Assembly (NCBI GenBank): GCA_009761415.1
Contig: QUOL01000015.1
Span: 310,001 to 374,000 of the forward strand
DNA length: 64,000 nt
Direction: 5' to 3'
Source: Sarcomyxa edulis
Lineage: Eukaryota > Basidiomycota > Agaricomycetes > Agaricales > Mycenaceae
In this document: one piece after another, positions 24,402 through 36,071 of the stretch
How the letters are laid out: each line of letters begins with the position of its first letter
Numbering within the stretch: the first letter of the stretch is position 1
Position numbers and translations under genes: made by a program
The notes under the pieces: generated by a model
What the model was told of the DNA's origin: nothing
What the model saw: only the letters and a program-made list of their open reading frames with translations
Database searches by the model: none

Positions 24402-26755
24402 ATGGCACGCAAAATCGGTCGAAAGCAAACTAAGCCCCGTCCTCCACATACTCCTCCTCGAAAAGATATTGTAACCTCCCCACCAGTGGGTGACACTCCT
24501 CTCAAAATCAAGCTTTCCTCAGTTCTGGCAAAGGACAAGCCACTCACGCACAACGCTATGGACCCCCAACTCAAAGTAGAGCTCGACGGCGCAGTGTTTA
24601 GATGCGTTCCACAGCTCGTAGAGCTTGTCTTTCCCGATTCTGTTCTCCCTCTTGCCGCATCCAAACTACTCCTGAGCCTGAGCTCTGGTCCCGATCCCCA
24701 TTACGACTCAAAAACAAAGCAGTGGCACGATTGCCCCAAGCTCGACAAACCCTCTATCAAGGGAGACAAAGAGAACGAGCTCTCTCGATTTCTCAATCGT
24801 GTTGGCACTGCCATGGAAGATGCATGCAGGAAACACGGCGCCGGACACAAACTATCGCTGACACGGAGATGGACCGCGAAATACGCTGAAAAGCCAGTAC
24901 CCGGAGCGACCTCTCGCAAGCCAGATATACTTCTGTTCGACACAGACGACACTCTCGCTAGCGATGACAGCTGGGATACTGCCCTCGCACATTGTGAGCT
25001 GAAATCCAAGCTAGCCGATGCAACAGCCGCCGAGACTCAGTTGACAAATGGAGCATATCTTATCTTCAAATCGCAAGATGACCGCCGCTTCAGCTTGGGT
25101 CTGTCGATGTGCGCTGCAACGATCTCCCTTCTCCTCTATGATCGCTCTGGGTTGGTCTCTTCTGATAGAGTCGACATACACGCTGAACCCGAAATGTTCA
25201 TACGCATCTTAGCTGGCCTGATGTTGGCCGACTTTTCCGCTTTTGGGTATGACTCCACAATCGAGAGGAGAGACGGCGAACAGTACATCGAGGCTGGTGG
25301 TAAGACCTATCAGCTGATCGAAACTGTATTCATTAGCGACGTTATCCGTGGCCGTGGAACCGTATGCTGGCGCGCTCGATGCAATGGTCAGGACTATGTC
25401 ATCAAAGATATGTGGGCCGATGAGTCTCGTGACCACAGCGAGGCAGACATCTTGAACCTGGTGTCTGATGTTCCCGGATTGCCACACGTCGTATGGCATG
25501 GAGAAGTTCATGCTGATGGCGTCAAAGACTCGACGGCCCGTTGGCGATCCACTATCGACAAGGAGAAACTACAACGCCTGGAAAAGCGTGTTCATCGACG
25601 ACTGATCATGACTCCTTTCGCCCAACCAATACACTTTTTTTCGTCGAAGAGAGAGCTTTTATCAATGTTGATGGACATCATTAGAGGTCCGTAAATGTTT
25701 TCTTTGCGTCGTGTTAAGCGCTCACGTTGTTCTCCAGCTCACAGGCGATTGGTCAAGAAGGGCATTTTACACCGTGACATTAGTTGCCGAAATATGCTGC
25801 GCACAAAACGGTATCCCCCAGCCAAGAATCCTGGATCTGCCACACCCTCCCCCGATTCCTCTAGTGGCACTGTCCCTACCAGTGACGTCTCCGAATCCTC
25901 AACGGCCTCGACATCAACCAATAGCTCGGAGATCGACACTGACATACCACCTCCAGGCACGTTACACAGAGGTCTCCTCATCGACTTAGATTATGCATCC
26001 GTGTCGAAGGATAAAAACAGGACACTGGCAGTTGGTCATCGAACGGTACGTCCTAATATCCTGCTCCTTATGTATTGGCAGTTATCTACACGCGCTGATC
26101 TCATTCTCAGGGCACTCTTCCATTCATGGCAATCGACATTTTAGAATCGGACCACGAATTTGTGCATGCACCCAAACACGATCTCGAGTCTGTCCTCTAT
26201 GTGCTCATTTGGCTCTGTATACACTACGATGGCCCCGACAATTCTGAGCGTCCCGATTTCTCCATCTACGATACGCCCCTCAAGTTGTGGTTGGTAGGCG
26301 AGAACTCCAAGGCCATAGGCCATTGCAAGTACGCAATGATGACTCGGCACCTGGAAAGCGAAGTTCTGTCCCAGTTCACCCCGTACTTCGAGGACCTGAA
26401 ACCCTGCATACTCGAGTTACGAGATGAATTATTCAGAACAGAAATCACTCATGAAGCCATGCTCATCATCATGCAGAAGGCCTTCGATGCACTGCCTGAT
26501 ATCGAGACCGAGTCTTCCGAGACTAGCTCGAAAGGGCGTAGACGGACACGGAGCAGTAGCAAGCGAAAGCGGGATCTGGCTCTTGAAGCCGACATACCAG
26601 AGGAAGACGAAGACGAGACGACGGAAGGAGTAGAGGAGCGGGAAGAAACGAAAGGGAAGGCTCAGCAAACTAGAGACATGCGCCCGTTTGTTAGTTGTCC
26701 GGCTCCTATGAGTCCTCCAAAGCCTCAGAAACGTGTGCGATCGGACAAGTACTAG
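24402..26755 (+). CDS. FunK1-type fungal protein kinase
   Basis: A member of the fungal-specific FunK1 kinase family, expanded in mushroom-forming fungi. The ATG at 24402 gives MARKIGRKQTKPRPPHTPPR, then a long N-terminal region (about 300 residues). Kinase-like features follow: ARCNGQDYVIKDMWADESRD (Lys in the VIK segment), the catalytic loop GILHRDISCRNML (HRD and N), the metal-binding GLLIDLDYAS in place of DFG, and GTLPFMAIDIL as the APE-like region after an intron. A Ser/Pro/Thr-rich insertion (about 25820-25950) sits between the HRD and DLD motifs. The C-terminus is Arg/Ser/Lys-rich (GRRRTRSSSKRKRDL) and acidic, suggesting a nuclear location. Introns at about 25689-25737 and 26046-26110. 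Family firm, target unknown. Confidence 0.9.
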
Positions 26756-27202
26756 AGAAGTAGAAGACTCGGACGGATTGATATCTCATTGTAATCTACC
26801 ATACATACAACATAAATATTCCATCTTGCGCTTTTTTCGAGACATGTGTATAGTGCTAATGTGGGTTAGAGCAACTTTAGTCAATGTCGATGGTCTTGGT
26901 CAAGCCTCAAGCTTCAAAAAAACAAGACACGACTCGGTGCGGGTTGAGTACTGAGTCTCAACTGATTCCGTTTCGATTCCGCCGGAGTCAGATGAGAGAG
27001 AGAGAAGATAGTTGTTGAGTTTTTGACGCGTCCTGTCACAGACGGTCACACAATTACGGCGCTACGCGTCAAACAATATTAATGAAGATCGAGTTTGGAA
27101 GTAATAAGAACTGCCAAAGTAAAAGTAAAACATGTAAATATTATTGATTACCCATATCATCTAGCTATCCAGAACATTTAGACCAACTCCGTCTCCTTCC
27201 CT
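26756..27202. other. Intergenic region, convergent genes
   Basis: AT-rich spacer between the 3' ends of the FunK1 kinase gene and ABP1. No gene seen. Confidence 0.55.
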
Positions 27203-29916
27203 TCATTCAACCTCCACGTAATTCGCTAGAGACACACGAATCAGCACTTCAGAAACAGCAAGGAAGAAACAGAAACGTACCAGGGAAAAGACCGAAATTA
27301 CCATGAGGATCCTTACCCTGCCACCAATCCTCCGACGCCGCTTCGATCTCGGTGATTCGATCACCTTCGTGGAACGAGATCTCGTTCTCCTCTGCTGCTT
27401 CATAGCTGCACGATGTATATCAGTATTGTTTGGAAGACAGAGATAGGAAGTCTTGTGAAGACGTACTCGTATAGAGCAACTGCGGTTGTACCTTCCGCTG
27501 CAGGTTCCGGCTCTGGCTCGGGAGTGGGTGGCCGAGGGGGAGCTGCCGGAGCTGCTGGAGGTGGCTACAAGACATGATTAGATGTGAACAATCCAACTTT
27601 TATGGATAAATGAAACTTACAGGTGGTGGTGGTGGCGGAGGCGGGGGAGGCGGGGGAGGGGGAGGAGCTCCAGCTGCTTCTGCAGGCTGCTCGACTTCCA
27701 CAACCTCGACGTAATTAGCTAATCGAGAACATGGTCAGTCCCCGACTGAACAACAGACATGCAACAAAAACCACATACACGGGAACAACCCTGTCTTCGA
27801 ACCACCAGCACCTACACCACTCCACCATCCCTCGTCAATTTCTTCGATCTGTTCGATGAGTTCGCCTTCGGTGAGGTTCATTTCGTTCTCTTCTGCAGCC
27901 TGTGGATAACAAGAAAATTGTCTGAATTATTCTGATTGGGGCAGGAAAGAGAGAAGGCGCGTACCTCGTAGTCATACAACACAACCGCACAGATGCCTTG
28001 ACCGGTCAGTGCGTGTCCTGCAGCGGGTTCGGGTTCGGGTTCGGGTTCTTGTTCAGGCTCGATTGCCAGAGACGCCATCTGAAAGAAAGATAAATAAAAA
28101 AAAAGTCGCGAAGTAAAGTCAGGGTGTATGAGAATGTACCTGAGCAACGGGTGCAGCTGGAGGAGGGGGCGGGGGTGGCGGGGGCGGGGGCGGAGGAGGA
28201 GGAGCAGAGGGAGCAGGTTCCGGCTCTTCCTCCTGTTCCGGAGTAACGGGACGAGGTGGTGGTGGTGGTGGAGGAGGGGGAGGTGGCTATAATGAAAGAT
28301 ATCGACATGAATAATCATCAAGAGACATCGAAATGACGAAGCTTACAGCGGCAGCGACATGCTCTTCTTCCGCAGGCCATTCCTCTTCCTGGGGTTCTGC
28401 TTGATAACGAGACGCCAGAGATGCAACTCCAGCAGTCGCAACGGCACCAACCGCAGCACCCCCAATAGCAGCACCCGCAAGCGCACCAAAGTTCCTAGGC
28501 CCAGTCTGAGACGGCACGGACCTACCAAACGCCGGAGCGCTCGAGGTGAATTTACTAGGAGTATTACCACTAGAACTAGCACTGGGAGAGTGAGTCGGTT
28601 TGAAAGCCGAACCAGCTGCACGGCTCCTCTCTTCCTCTTCTTCCGCTTGTTTCTTCGCAATCGCCTGGCGTTCGCTCCATGTCAGTTTCTTGCCTCCGCT
28701 ACCCATGCGGGAGTGAGAAGGCGATAACGTCGGTTCGGGTGCTTGTTGTTCGAACTTTGCGAAGGGGTTCTTGAGTTTCTTAGGTGCGGGGAGGGAGACG
28801 GGGGTGTAAGCTGTTCCAACTGGGCCTATGCGATCGTCTTCTACGGGCTTCGTGGGTACTATGGAAGGGACGACAGGGGCAGGCGCTGCTGGCTGGATGA
28901 AGCGAGGAATAAGTACGATGGGTTTGATTGAGAGAGATAGAGGTGCTTACAGGTGCATTGAAAGCTTGACGAGCAGCACTGAATGCAGGTGGTCTAGTCG
29001 CAGCTGGAGGTGGAGGAGGCTGAATAGGTGCTCTTGAAGCTGGGACGGACCGTTCCTCCTCGGGCCACGCGTCTGTGGGGGCCTTACTATTGACGATAGG
29101 TCTACCATACAAAGACGCTGCTGATGGAGCAGGAGATCCCGATCCAAACGTAGGCCGAGGGGCCATGGGTGGAGGTGATGGCTTCGCGGAGAATGAGCTG
29201 GTGCTGACGGCAGGGCTTTTTGTGCTGGGAGTAGGGCCTTTCCGCAGTGTGCTGATATCGGGTTTGCCGATTGGCGTGTAACTAGTTCCGACGGGAGCGA
29301 TGGGCTCAAATTTCCGTGGCTGCTCCTTGTGAGTGGAATACTTCGCGCCAGAGGCTGCTTCCACACGCGACATGATTAGTGCGGGTGTAACATCGGACTG
29401 GAGAGGAAGATGCTCAGCGATTGATGACAGCTGAATAGGATAAACATACCTCGTTTCGAGCACTTATAACTACGTGAGAGCCTCGTAGGAAGTTTGCGAC
29501 GGTGGTAGCGTGCGTGTAGAACAATCCTTTCTTCGCCTCGGGTACTCCGTCACCGCACCAATTGACTTGGACAAATTTCGGAAGGCCGCTCTGAGGACGG
29601 TCATTTATCAGTTAGGAAACTGATTGTACAGTTGACTAGGACGTACGTTTGTATCTTTGACTCGGGCAAACGCGTATTGGATTCTACGTCACGACGCTTT
29701 CAGCACAAACATCATCCTTTGACTGCGCAACACTGACCTTCCATCCGAGAATTCCTCCTGGAGTTCTTCAAGACCTCCATCTCCAACGGCCTGGACCTTG
29801 AGATCGTTCGTTCCACCTTCGTACGTCAAGATGAGCCAGTCGATGGGTTGTCCACTGATGATATCTTGGTACGCTTGACCGATGTCCTTGTTGGACAGAT
29901 TGACTTGGAGAGACAT
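27203..29916 (-). CDS. ABP1: Actin-binding protein Abp1/drebrin-like (ADF-H + two SH3)
   Basis: A cortical actin-patch protein that links F-actin to Arp2/3 activation and endocytosis. Exon 1 (MSLQVNLSNKDIGQAYQDII, then PIDWLILTYEGGTNDLKV) begins an N-terminal ADF-homology domain, continued by IQYAFARVKDTN, GLPKFVQVNWCGDGVPEAKK and GLFYTHATTVANFLRGSHVV. A long Pro/Ser-rich middle carries two Sla1/Ark-type stretches (VGTSYTPIG, VGTAYTPV) and a TWSERQAIAKKQAEEEEE helix. Near the C-terminus are two SH3 domains: AVVLYDYEAAEENEMNLTEG with GWWSG and FPCNYVEV, and AVALYEYEAAEENEISFHEG with DWWQG and FPGTYVEVE. Poly-proline blocks encoded by GGT/GGC-type repeats precede both. Tandem SH3 domains are a duplication compared with the single SH3 of yeast Abp1. 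Six or more introns. Confidence 0.94.
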
Positions 29917-30174
29917 TCAAGTCAATTCCACGTGTATGATTATGAGATAGAGTCCAACACTGGAGAAGAGAATATAGACGATGAGGGTTACTTGAAAGGG
30001 CTGCGGACGATTTTGGACCGTGGAATGTGATGATGAGGCGATGTCGCGCCTTGTTTAGCTGGGGCTTCTAGCGCAGACATATTTGCACAGCAATCTGTCT
30101 TCGTAGAATCACTATCAACTCAAAGTACTGAGGATATACAACTCGATCTACATAAGTAATCTTTTCCGCGGAAT

Positions 30175-31533
30175 TCAGACGAGACGAGAATGTAGAAATA
30201 TATACAATTCTCCGTCTTCTTTTTCAAATCGAACCAAACGTTCTTTTTCAGCCATGGAAAAGTATCGGCCAAGGGATTTTCGGGGTTTGCCATGGGCCAC
30301 AAGATAGTCGCTGACACTGTCCCTGAGTGGCCGTGGATTTCCGGCTGAATTGTATTCTTCTAGGCATGATAACAAGAGAGAATATGGTGGATGTTCAGCA
30401 ATGGCGTGAGCGATTGTAGAGGGAATGGATTCATCTTTGCGTGTTCCTTTTTTTTTGGAAGAAGTTGGTGAACGAATAAGTATACCAGTGGAGTGAACGA
30501 GTAGTGTCAGATATACATACTCACCTGGAATCTTGACAAGTTTGGGCTCCCATGTAAGTACTGCAGAAGCCTGCGATGTCAGGCTCACGCGCGATTTTTT
30601 GGGTGCCACCAGCACCACGTTATATCGGCGAGCTCTCAGAGACGACAACGTGTACGAGTAATCCGAATCTCCCGAGACGAGCATTATGGTTCCGGAAAAA
30701 TCACTCTCGAGAGCGTGAAAAATCATGTCAGCTAATAGAGGTTTTGTCAATCTCGAAACTGGGAAGGAGCCAGGGCGTCTTACTAATAATGACCTTATCG
30801 GCAACGTCTTTCTTCCCATGGTGAGGAGTGTGGACCAAGGAGACTCCAGATGCTTCGAGCTCTGAACACTCCTTGGACCGCTGGTAATGAACTCCCGAGT
30901 AGCATTTTAATGTGTGGATTCTTCCAAAAGGCTCCGACAGATGCCTTAAATACGTGATAGTATCTTTGACACTGCTAAGTCTTGGGACTGGACAGTTTTC
31001 TGTGAATTCATGATTCAGAGCCTTTGAGGCAATGCAATCCTACAGCAATATGGAAAATCACAGACCGAAATCCCAGAAGACGGCGACGGTACCGTTCTCT
31101 TTCGATTTCGTATCTGTACGTTGATGCTAAGGAATGAGTACGAGACGGATTACTCAGTAACGGACTGCGACATACCAGTAGAACGATGGGATTTTGAGAT
31201 TCTAGGGAATGAGATAGAACGTGAGCTATGCCAGCCTCATCATTATTATGGTGTCGGATACACACAGCGCAGGTGTCGTTGTCTCCAGTCGCCGTGGGGT
31301 TCCACTGAACGATCTGAGAGGTGGAATCCTTCGAGACCACAAGTCTGAAGCATTGGTGAGTATTGGGGCGAGTCTTTGCATGTCCTCAATAACGATCGCT
31401 ACAAAAACCTGACGGTTTTAAAGGTCTCTCTAAGAGGATCGTTCATAGTCACATCGCCAATCGTTATGTCTGGGGAGTGACGTGAGTGAAGAGAAGGAAG
31501 GAGGAGGATCACTGGAGTATTCGCACCATGCAT
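30175..31533 (-). CDS. NYN-domain (PIN-like RNase fold) protein
   Basis: A MARF1/limkain-type NYN nuclease-fold protein, expected to bind or cut RNA. Domain motifs after splicing are AVFWDFENCPVPRL (first acidic motif), GVSLVHTPHHGKKDVADK, GTIMLVSGDSDYSYTLSSLR (second acidic motif) with ARRYNVVLVAP, and SLTSQASAVLTWE. Splices inferred at about 31067-31001 (gtctgtg...cacag), 30792-30730, and a 3n intron after KIPG (or read-through). The C-terminus (IPSTIAHAIAEHPPYSLLLS, RFEKEDGELYIFLHSRLV) is compact and could be an OST-HTH-like or winged-helix region, but this is a guess. The N-terminus is assembled from three exons and is less certain; an internal ATG inside the track at MNDPLRETF (about 31461) is a possible start. 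Confidence 0.7.
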
Positions 31534-32217
31534 GTTTCGTTCAGCTTCAAGCTGCGCCACTTGACTTCGATTTTGGCTTTGTGAGCTATGTTTACCTCTG
31601 ATTATCACACTTGTCTGGATGATAGAAGCACCACCTTTCAAATTGAATGAGTGATCGTGCCGCAATCGAGTACGACTATAGCAGTCAGATACTTACCTGT
31701 CCGAACTGGACGAGAAACGTTCAACTTGACGAGAATTTGAATTTGACAGAATACCACGATCTGAACCTCAAGAACACACATACCGTAAGCCTGATCAAGA
31801 ATTCAGAAGGAAGAAGGGAGAAGCCAGCTTACGAAATATTCTGAGGGCCTGTAGACACGTTAACTTTTGCGTGAAGACACCAGGATCGTAGAGGATCATT
31901 CAACCCCACCGTAGATACAGCGGACAAACATGCGTACGATAGGTTTAAGTATGCGTTTCCTCATAGTGCAGGACCGCCATGGTGTATTGTCACCAGAACA
32001 CACTCGGCTGATTGGTCGCAAATTTCCAGCAACTTTGAAAGCACCGCAAAGTCAGAGTATCATAGTCTGCTTTTTGACGCGAGGGGCTTGTCGATAGGTG
32101 GTTTTTAATCGGAGCTTAAAATGCCTAAATCTATTACAAGTCGTTGAATTGAATCGAACAAAAATCGAATACCTTTTCGCCGCGTTGCAATTGCAAGTAA
32201 TGAAAGTTATTGAAATT
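31534..32217. other. Intergenic region left of the transposon
   Basis: No supported gene between the NYN gene and the left end of the Harbinger element. The flank immediately before the element ends ...GAAATT, giving one copy of the ATT duplication at 32215-32217. Confidence 0.55.
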
Positions 32218-32235
32218 AGGGTGTTTCAAAGTAGC
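32218..32235 (+). repeat. Left terminal inverted repeat of the Harbinger element
   Basis: Exact 18-nt reverse complement of 54061-54078; preceded by ATT. Confidence 0.9.
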
Positions 32236-32953
32236 ATATTTCGACGATAACTTTACCTTAACTTCTCCGTAATTTGACCAGAATTTGTCTCGAATTTCAC
32301 AAATATTCTCACAAGTTACGACCCAAATTGGGGTGTCAACTTTGAAACCCCTCTCGAAGCTCGATGTTATTAGCCCCAACTTACGGCCTCAACTTTCGAG
32401 CAGTATAAATACTATGGAGTTTGAAAATGATAATGTCAACCCCTCCAGCCTACACGCACCTGCAATGGGTGCCAGAGCCAGCCACTTGGCCCACTTCGAC
32501 CTTTCAATCTTACGCCTCGAGCTCGCAGACATCATCTCATCATGTCGTCATAGACCATCTCTACGAGGAACACCAGTCTTTATTTCCTACAGCCGTGATC
32601 ATCGTGTAAGCCTTCGAGTGGCCTGATCATCTCGCAGTGATAGTATCATAAAGGTGTGTACATCGAGTCAAATATTTTAGCCATATCTTGACCACTTACT
32701 TTTGATACTACTACAGTGATCTTCAGGCCGAGGAGAAGGGGAATGAGTTGAGGGTAACAGAGAGGCATCAGTTGACTTGGATGTAGAAGAGAACCTCGAG
32801 CTTCTCGACTAGCAGGTGAACGCATGTAACATGAGTTGAGATATCTGTGCTAGGTAGTGACGCGCCAATCGTCATAACTAAGTATACGAGGAGATACTGA
32901 CAACCTCATGCTGTCGCTGGAACAGAATATAAGTAGGTGAGAGTGAGTACTAG

Positions 32954-34163
32954 ATGAAAGAACAGAAAATGCCCACCATCTCAGACCGCCAGGCCTTAAT
33001 CCGTGCGATCCTTCTTGCTGCAGATGCCGAAAGTGATACCTACTTCCAACAGATGCAGATAGACGACGACGACGATGTAGATGCAAGGATGGCAAATAAC
33101 TCGGACTCCTCATCCTCCTCATCCTCATCCTCTTCAAGTTCGTCATCCTCCTCTAGCTCATCGGGATCTAGTGACTCACGTGCAATGTCAGATGTCATCT
33201 CGAGCGACGACGAGGATGAGCAGCACGCTGCCCGTATGTCTGCTTGTGCTGATCTGCTAAAGGCAGTGATGGAGACTCGTGTTCTCAATCCACACAAGGT
33301 TGCAAAATGCTCACAACTCTATCTCGTCCTCGTGAACTACAAAAGGGACGATCCACGACGATTCCGCCGGAACCTTCGTGTCAGCCCAGAGACATTTGAC
33401 GAGCTGGTAATCCGAATCCAGGACCATCCCATATTCCATAACAATTCGAATAACGGTCAAGTACCCGTTGAAATACAACTAGCCGTCGCTCTTTACCGTT
33501 TCGGTCACGACGGGAACGCAGCCTCCGTTGAAGGAATCGCGCAGTGGGGCGGAATCAGTGCGGGCTCAGTCGTGAACTATACACGTCATGTGATGGTCGC
33601 GTTCCTTGCCCTGCACGATTCGGTGATCCATTGGCCCACACAGGCTGCAAAGGAAGAGGCAAAGAGGTGGGTCCGCGAAGCATCATGTGACGAATGGGGA
33701 GGTGGATTCTGCATGGTCGACGGCACCTTGGTACCACTGTTTGAGAAGCCAGGGTACCACGGAGAGGTATATTTTGATCGGAAAAGTAATTATTCGCTGA
33801 ATGTCCAGGTATGAGCTCAGAATATCACACGCAGTGCAATGTTACTAGAAGGCTTACCGTACAGCTTATAACACTCCCTAACCTGAGGATCATCGACTAT
33901 GTGCTTGGCCATTGTGGAAGTGCTCATGATTCGACAGTTTTCCGAGCTTCGCGCACCTTCAAGGAGAACCGAACACTCTTTGAAGAGGGAGAATGGATAT
34001 GGGCTGATTCGGCCTATGGATTGGATACCTGGTGCATCACTCCGTTCAAGAAGCCACTGTCAAACCTACCAGAGAACAAGATATTTAATTATCACCTATC
34101 GCGAGTGAGCACACATCTCCAATTCTTCTTTAGCGACTTACTCACCGTTGATTAGGTACGCGT
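32954..34163 (+). pseudogene. Harbinger transposase, 5' part, split by retrotransposon
   Basis: DDE endonuclease of the HARBI1-like (DDE_Tnp_4) type. The start MKEQKMPTISDRQALIRA leads into an acidic/poly-Ser region made of TCC/TCA repeats. The helical N-terminal part includes FRRNLRVSPETFDELVIRIQ and GGISAGSVVNYTRHVMVAF. First catalytic Asp is in CMVDGTLVPLFEKP; after an intron (about 33809-33867) the second lies in GHCGSAHDSTVFRAS. WIWADSAYGLDTWCITPFKK is the usual conserved follow-up. A second intron ends at 34155, and only 8 nt of exon 3 remain before the inserted LTR. The missing third catalytic residue lies in the 3' part at 51646. The frame is otherwise open, so the insertion appears to be the only visible lesion. 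Confidence 0.9.
34160..34163. repeat. Target-site duplication (GCGT), left copy
   Basis: GCGT precedes the left LTR and is repeated at 51646-51649 after the right LTR; removing the element leaves a single GCGT and keeps the transposase frame open. Confidence 0.85.
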
Positions 34164-35912
34164 TGTGATGAGGACTGCGGCGCTAGGAGTAGATGTGCTA
34201 GACTCCTAACTATAGTTCGCCTCTAGGGGGTAAGGTGACGTTTTCTCGGAGGGGATTTTACGTAGCGAGTAATCCTAATGCCCAGTGACTTGTGTTTGGA
34301 TAATGTGTTCGTAAAAACGATGGTGAGGTGGGTATGAGATGATGAGGTGTAAGGTAAGCTTCGGACTTGTAGGATCGTTCTCGGTAGGCCGTTTAGAGGC
34401 TTCGGACAGCTATAGGTTCGTTCTTGGAAAACCTACGAAGGCCTCGGACAGCTTTCGGAGAGCTGATCGATGCTTCGGACGGCTTATAAAACGTCTTCGG
34501 AGAGCTATCGAGGGCTTCGGACAGCTATAAGTTCGATCTTGGAGAACCTACGAGGACTTCGGACAGCTTTTGGTGAGCTGACCGATGCTTTGTATAACTA
34601 TAAAACGTCTTCGGAGAGCTATCGAAGGTTTCGGACAGCTCTGAACTGATTTCGGAGAGCTTCGAGGGTTTCGGACAGCTCTGGACTGATTTCGGAGAGC
34701 TTCCTTTGTTCCGGGGGTGGTACTGCTGGCTGAATCAAGTCCTTTTCTCTTTGTTTGACCGACTCCTGTAATCGTTTCCTTGTCTCGGTTTCAGAAGTAT
34801 GAGAAAGAGATAGAATTCCTATAGAGAGTGACTGGGTAGTTGGTCGATTCGGGTGTGTTCCTCTGGTTCTCGTCCACACTGATTCTATCTACCGTTCTCC
34901 ATGTCCTATCCTACTTTATATATGAATTCCTTCCCTGTCCTTGCCTAATTTTTCACCCCGAGTGCCATCCCAAGGTCCCCGAGATCTCCAATGATGAAAC
35001 AGATCCGGTATTGGTTTTGATGTGTCCGAACCTCGCTCAGTGTGAAAGGTTAGGGCCTGAGGTGTTTTCTGAAAGTGTTGCAAGGTGAATTTGCGAAGGG
35101 ATGAAACATGTCCGAGTGAGCAGGATGATGGGGAGCTTCCGATAGATTTTTCCAAGATGCGACGGCCAAAGTTGTCCGAGAAGAGTGAATTTGATGTGTG
35201 TTGCTAGGCGGAGACCTGTAGTGTCTTTGTTAGCGGGCGATACCTCGCTTACAAGTGCTGTGTCATGTGATAAACACAGAGGGAAGAATATTCCGTAGCA
35301 CCACTTGGTCAGGGTGGACGGAGGTCTTAACGAGGCGTCCAGATGCATGGAAAGGTGTGAATTGAGATCGCAATGTAAAGGGAATATGTCCGATTTGATA
35401 GGAAGAACAGCTCAGGGCAGCAAGCATCACGTTGGCGGTATGTCGACTGGTGGCAATGTTTTGTCGGTGAAGTATCTCTCGATGAGGTCTTCTAGAGGTG
35501 AAAGGGAACCTGCTGAAACGATTTGGGATCTGTCCGAAGGATCTAGGGGGCTGCGGAGAGGTGATCGAGTACGTTGGACTTTCGGTCAGGTGAAACGACG
35601 ATAGGGAATTGGGTTCTGGCGGTAGATTTCCTTCGGAGAAGTTGTTCATGTGTGATTTCAAGTATTCCGAAACGTTCTGAGACGTGACCGAAGGCGGGTT
35701 AGCGTTTGGTGAGTGGATGAAGAGGCCGCTTTCGGGGAGAAACCGTCAAGTAGCGGGTACTTGGTGTCTTTCAGTGTCCGGTCATTCGAAAAGTAAGTCG
35801 TTTGTGGTGATGCCACCAGTATCTCTGTAGTTAGCTATGTCTGAGGAGTCGCATAAGAGTAGGTTGTTGTATAGTTGTCGATTCCTTGGCTGGGGATGCT
35901 GGCATCCTCACA
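34164..35912 (-). repeat. LTR (3' LTR with respect to gag-pol)
   Basis: 1,749 bp, matching 49897-51645 with two substitutions seen. Starts TGTGATGAGG and ends CATCCTCACA on the plus strand. Short open frames inside it recur in both copies and are not treated as genes. Confidence 0.95.
34400..34703. repeat. Tandem sub-repeats inside the left LTR
   Basis: Two imperfect units of about 114 bp starting CTTCGGACAGCTATA, followed by two shortened units of about 40 bp starting TTTCGGACAGCTCTG. All are built from CTTCGGACAGCT and TTCGGAGAGCT, each ending in the palindrome AGCT. Such arrays in U3-like positions can be enhancer-like; that role is inference. Confidence 0.75.
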
Positions 35913-35921
35913 CTTCCTCCT
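35913..35921 (-). promoter_or_regulatory. Polypurine tract
   Basis: On the minus strand AGGAGGAAG directly abuts the start (TGTGAGG) of the 3' LTR, the position where plus-strand DNA synthesis is primed. Confidence 0.75.
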
Positions 35922-36019
35922 AACTTTTAAATATCGACCGTCCCCGGTCGATCATCCGGAGGGCAAACACAACAGCGTGTCCGTGACCGAAACAGGGCAA
36001 GGACAACCGGCCAAGGACC

Positions 36020-36026
36020 TATAAAT
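36020..36026 (+). promoter_or_regulatory. TATA box of cassette gene A
   Basis: TATAAAT, 52 nt before the ATG at 36072. Confidence 0.55.
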
Positions 36027-36071
36027 TCCAAGGTCAAGACAGCCAGGGCTTTCCTGAAAGCAACAAGCCAA

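Noticed and set aside
27620..28290. GGT/GGC repeats as a possible array or CRISPR-like repeat
   Set aside because: They encode poly-proline in Abp1 and have no spacer structure; a CRISPR array is not expected in a fungal nuclear genome.
32134..32379. Minus frame of 81 codons over the Harbinger left end
   Set aside because: It spans the inverted repeat and its host flank, so it cannot be an ancestral gene.
33040..33297. Minus frame of 85 codons, acidic
   Set aside because: Antisense of the transposase Ser-rich stretch encoded by TCC/TCA repeats.
34339..35661. Open frames of 60-130 codons inside the left LTR, repeated at 50072-51394
   Set aside because: Identical or nearly so in both LTRs because the LTRs are duplicates; no domain, and frames overlap on both strands.
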